Shown: positions 16,199 to 16,835 of the stretch, piece after piece
How positions within the stretch are numbered: the stretch's first letter is position 1
How the letters are laid out: every line of letters begins with the position of its first letter
Source: Chrysochromulina parva
Lineage: Eukaryota; Haptophyta; Prymnesiales; Chrysochromulinaceae
Direction: 5' to 3'
DNA: 16,835 nt
Assembly (NCBI GenBank): GCA_002887195.1
Contig: PJAB01001150.1
Span: forward strand, 1 to 16,835
The notes under the pieces: generated by a model
The model's database searches: none
Told to the model about the DNA's origin: nothing
Seen by the model: the letters and a program-made list of their open reading frames with translations, nothing else
Made by a program: the position numbers and the translations under genes

Positions 16199-16835
16199 TC
16201 ATGCTGTTGATCGTATGTTGATCGAGACCTCCGAATGGGACTTGTTGATCAGGGCTCCGGGATCCTGTACCCCTGTATGCGTGGCGCGCGCACTCCGGAA
16301 AGGCTTCGGGTTGGGCGTCACTGAGCGCACCTTCTCGATCATCTTGTCAGCGAGAGCGTACGAATGCAACGATGCGGACGGCCTGCCCGCCTGAAAAAAA
16401 GCTAAAAGGTCGTTGCATTTTTTCACAGGTTTTTCTGGAAAGATAAGGCCACGATCCGGGATGCATCCGATCATCGTCACGATGCGCGCCATGCCGCTTT
16501 CTCCCTTGAGAGATCCATGACCTTGTGTGAGCGGTTTTTTCTGGAAGCTCGCGCTAGAATGTCGAGCATTTTTTTCTCACACACCGCCTGTGGAAACTCG
16601 TGCTCGTTTTCCGAATTTTTTTCAAAAGTTCCATGCAAAAGCATCGCCGATCCTCCTCCACTCATAAAGGTGGTAGCGGCGCTACCTGACTTGCCTTAAT
16701 TTTGACCGTGCCGAGTTTTGCAGTCTCGTCCGAGGCGAGCATCTCGTCTCCCTGAATGCGCATCGCGTACCCTCGCCATCGTGACTGCAGCAGCGAGACA
16801 AGGTAGTTCGTCAGCGCCGAGTGCTTCGGCGGGTC
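16199..16835 (-). CDS. 3' end of an unrecognised gene, probable exons 16835-16695 and 16390-16199
   Basis: Reading in from the right edge on the minus strand, 47 codons are open and protein-like (beginning DPPKHSALTNYLVSLLQSR) up to KIK at 16695, followed at once by GCAAGT, the consensus of GC-type splice donors. A strong acceptor (CTTTTTTTCAG) ends at 16391 in the same phase, and the next 63 codons (starting AGRPSASLHSYALADKM) run to a TGA at 16199-16201. The 304 bp between them are A/T-richer with several T runs, as expected for an intron. The protein is not recognised. Exon 2 may differ: a second donor-like AAGGTGCGC in it could lead to a later exon with the hydrophobic run near 16150. Gene presence is likelier than the exact structure. 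Confidence 0.42.
16391..16694 (-). other. Probable GC-AG intron of the right-edge gene
   Basis: Begins AAG|GCAAGT and ends CTTTTTTTCAG|GCG on the minus strand. It contains several T6-T7 runs (plus strand) and a lower GC content than its flanks. Both ends are in phase 0. This is a prediction from splice consensus alone. Confidence 0.42.

Noticed and set aside
16101..16250. Four copies of GTTGATC
   Set aside because: A 7-base word, irregularly spaced and overlapping a possible exon; too short to call a repeat family.
15798..16394. 198-codon open frame on the + strand near the right end
   Set aside because: Composition is erratic, it spans tandem duplications, and its second half is antisense to the better-supported minus-strand exons.
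16477..16665. Small minus-strand open frame of 62 codons
   Set aside because: It lies in the predicted intron, is rich in Lys from A runs, and has no recognisable feature.
1..16835. CRISPR array, rRNA, insertion sequence or viral genes
   Set aside because: I saw no regularly spaced repeats, rRNA-like sequence, transposase, integrase or capsid-type protein on either strand.

Overview
The window looks like nuclear DNA of a GC-rich, photosynthetic, flagellated protist. The proteins are eukaryotic: a Retriever subunit, a polycystin channel, a mitochondrial carrier, a coiled-coil protein resembling an outer dynein arm docking subunit, and a tubulin-tyrosine-ligase-like enzyme. One gene is CruP, the lycopene-cyclase paralog found in oxygenic phototrophs, and it is split by a clear GT-AG intron. 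A second probable intron at the right edge has a GC donor. A haptophyte or similar alga with red-lineage plastids is my best guess, but this rests on gene content and base composition only.

Layout: the 3' part of a VPS35L gene (+, cut by the left edge); a complete intronless polycystin (PKD2-like) gene (+); a convergent gap; a mitochondrial carrier gene (-); a coiled-coil gene resembling ODA1/CCDC63/CCDC114 (-); a PhyH-family dioxygenase gene (+) starting only 39 bp from it, head to head; a two-exon CruP gene (+) whose C-terminus carries an extra membrane domain; a convergent gap; a small degenerate-EF-hand protein gene (-); a TTL-family gene (+) with an N-terminal signal anchor; about 1.2 kb of repeat-bearing sequence without a convincing gene; and the 3' end of an unrecognised gene (-) leaving by the right edge.

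The genes do not form an operon. They alternate in strand, with short spacers and several divergent pairs likely to share promoters. Three of them (polycystin, docking-complex-like coiled coil, TTL-like enzyme) fit a flagellar theme, and CruP fits plastid carotenoid and photo-oxidative stress biology. A functional link between neighbours is not shown by the sequence.

Most notable items are the CruP fusion to a C-terminal multi-span domain, the polycystin with an N-terminal coiled coil and probable ubiquitin-like fold plus an LGE filter, the TTL-like enzyme with a signal anchor, and a cluster of GGGATG/CATCCC elements including a 20-bp palindrome.
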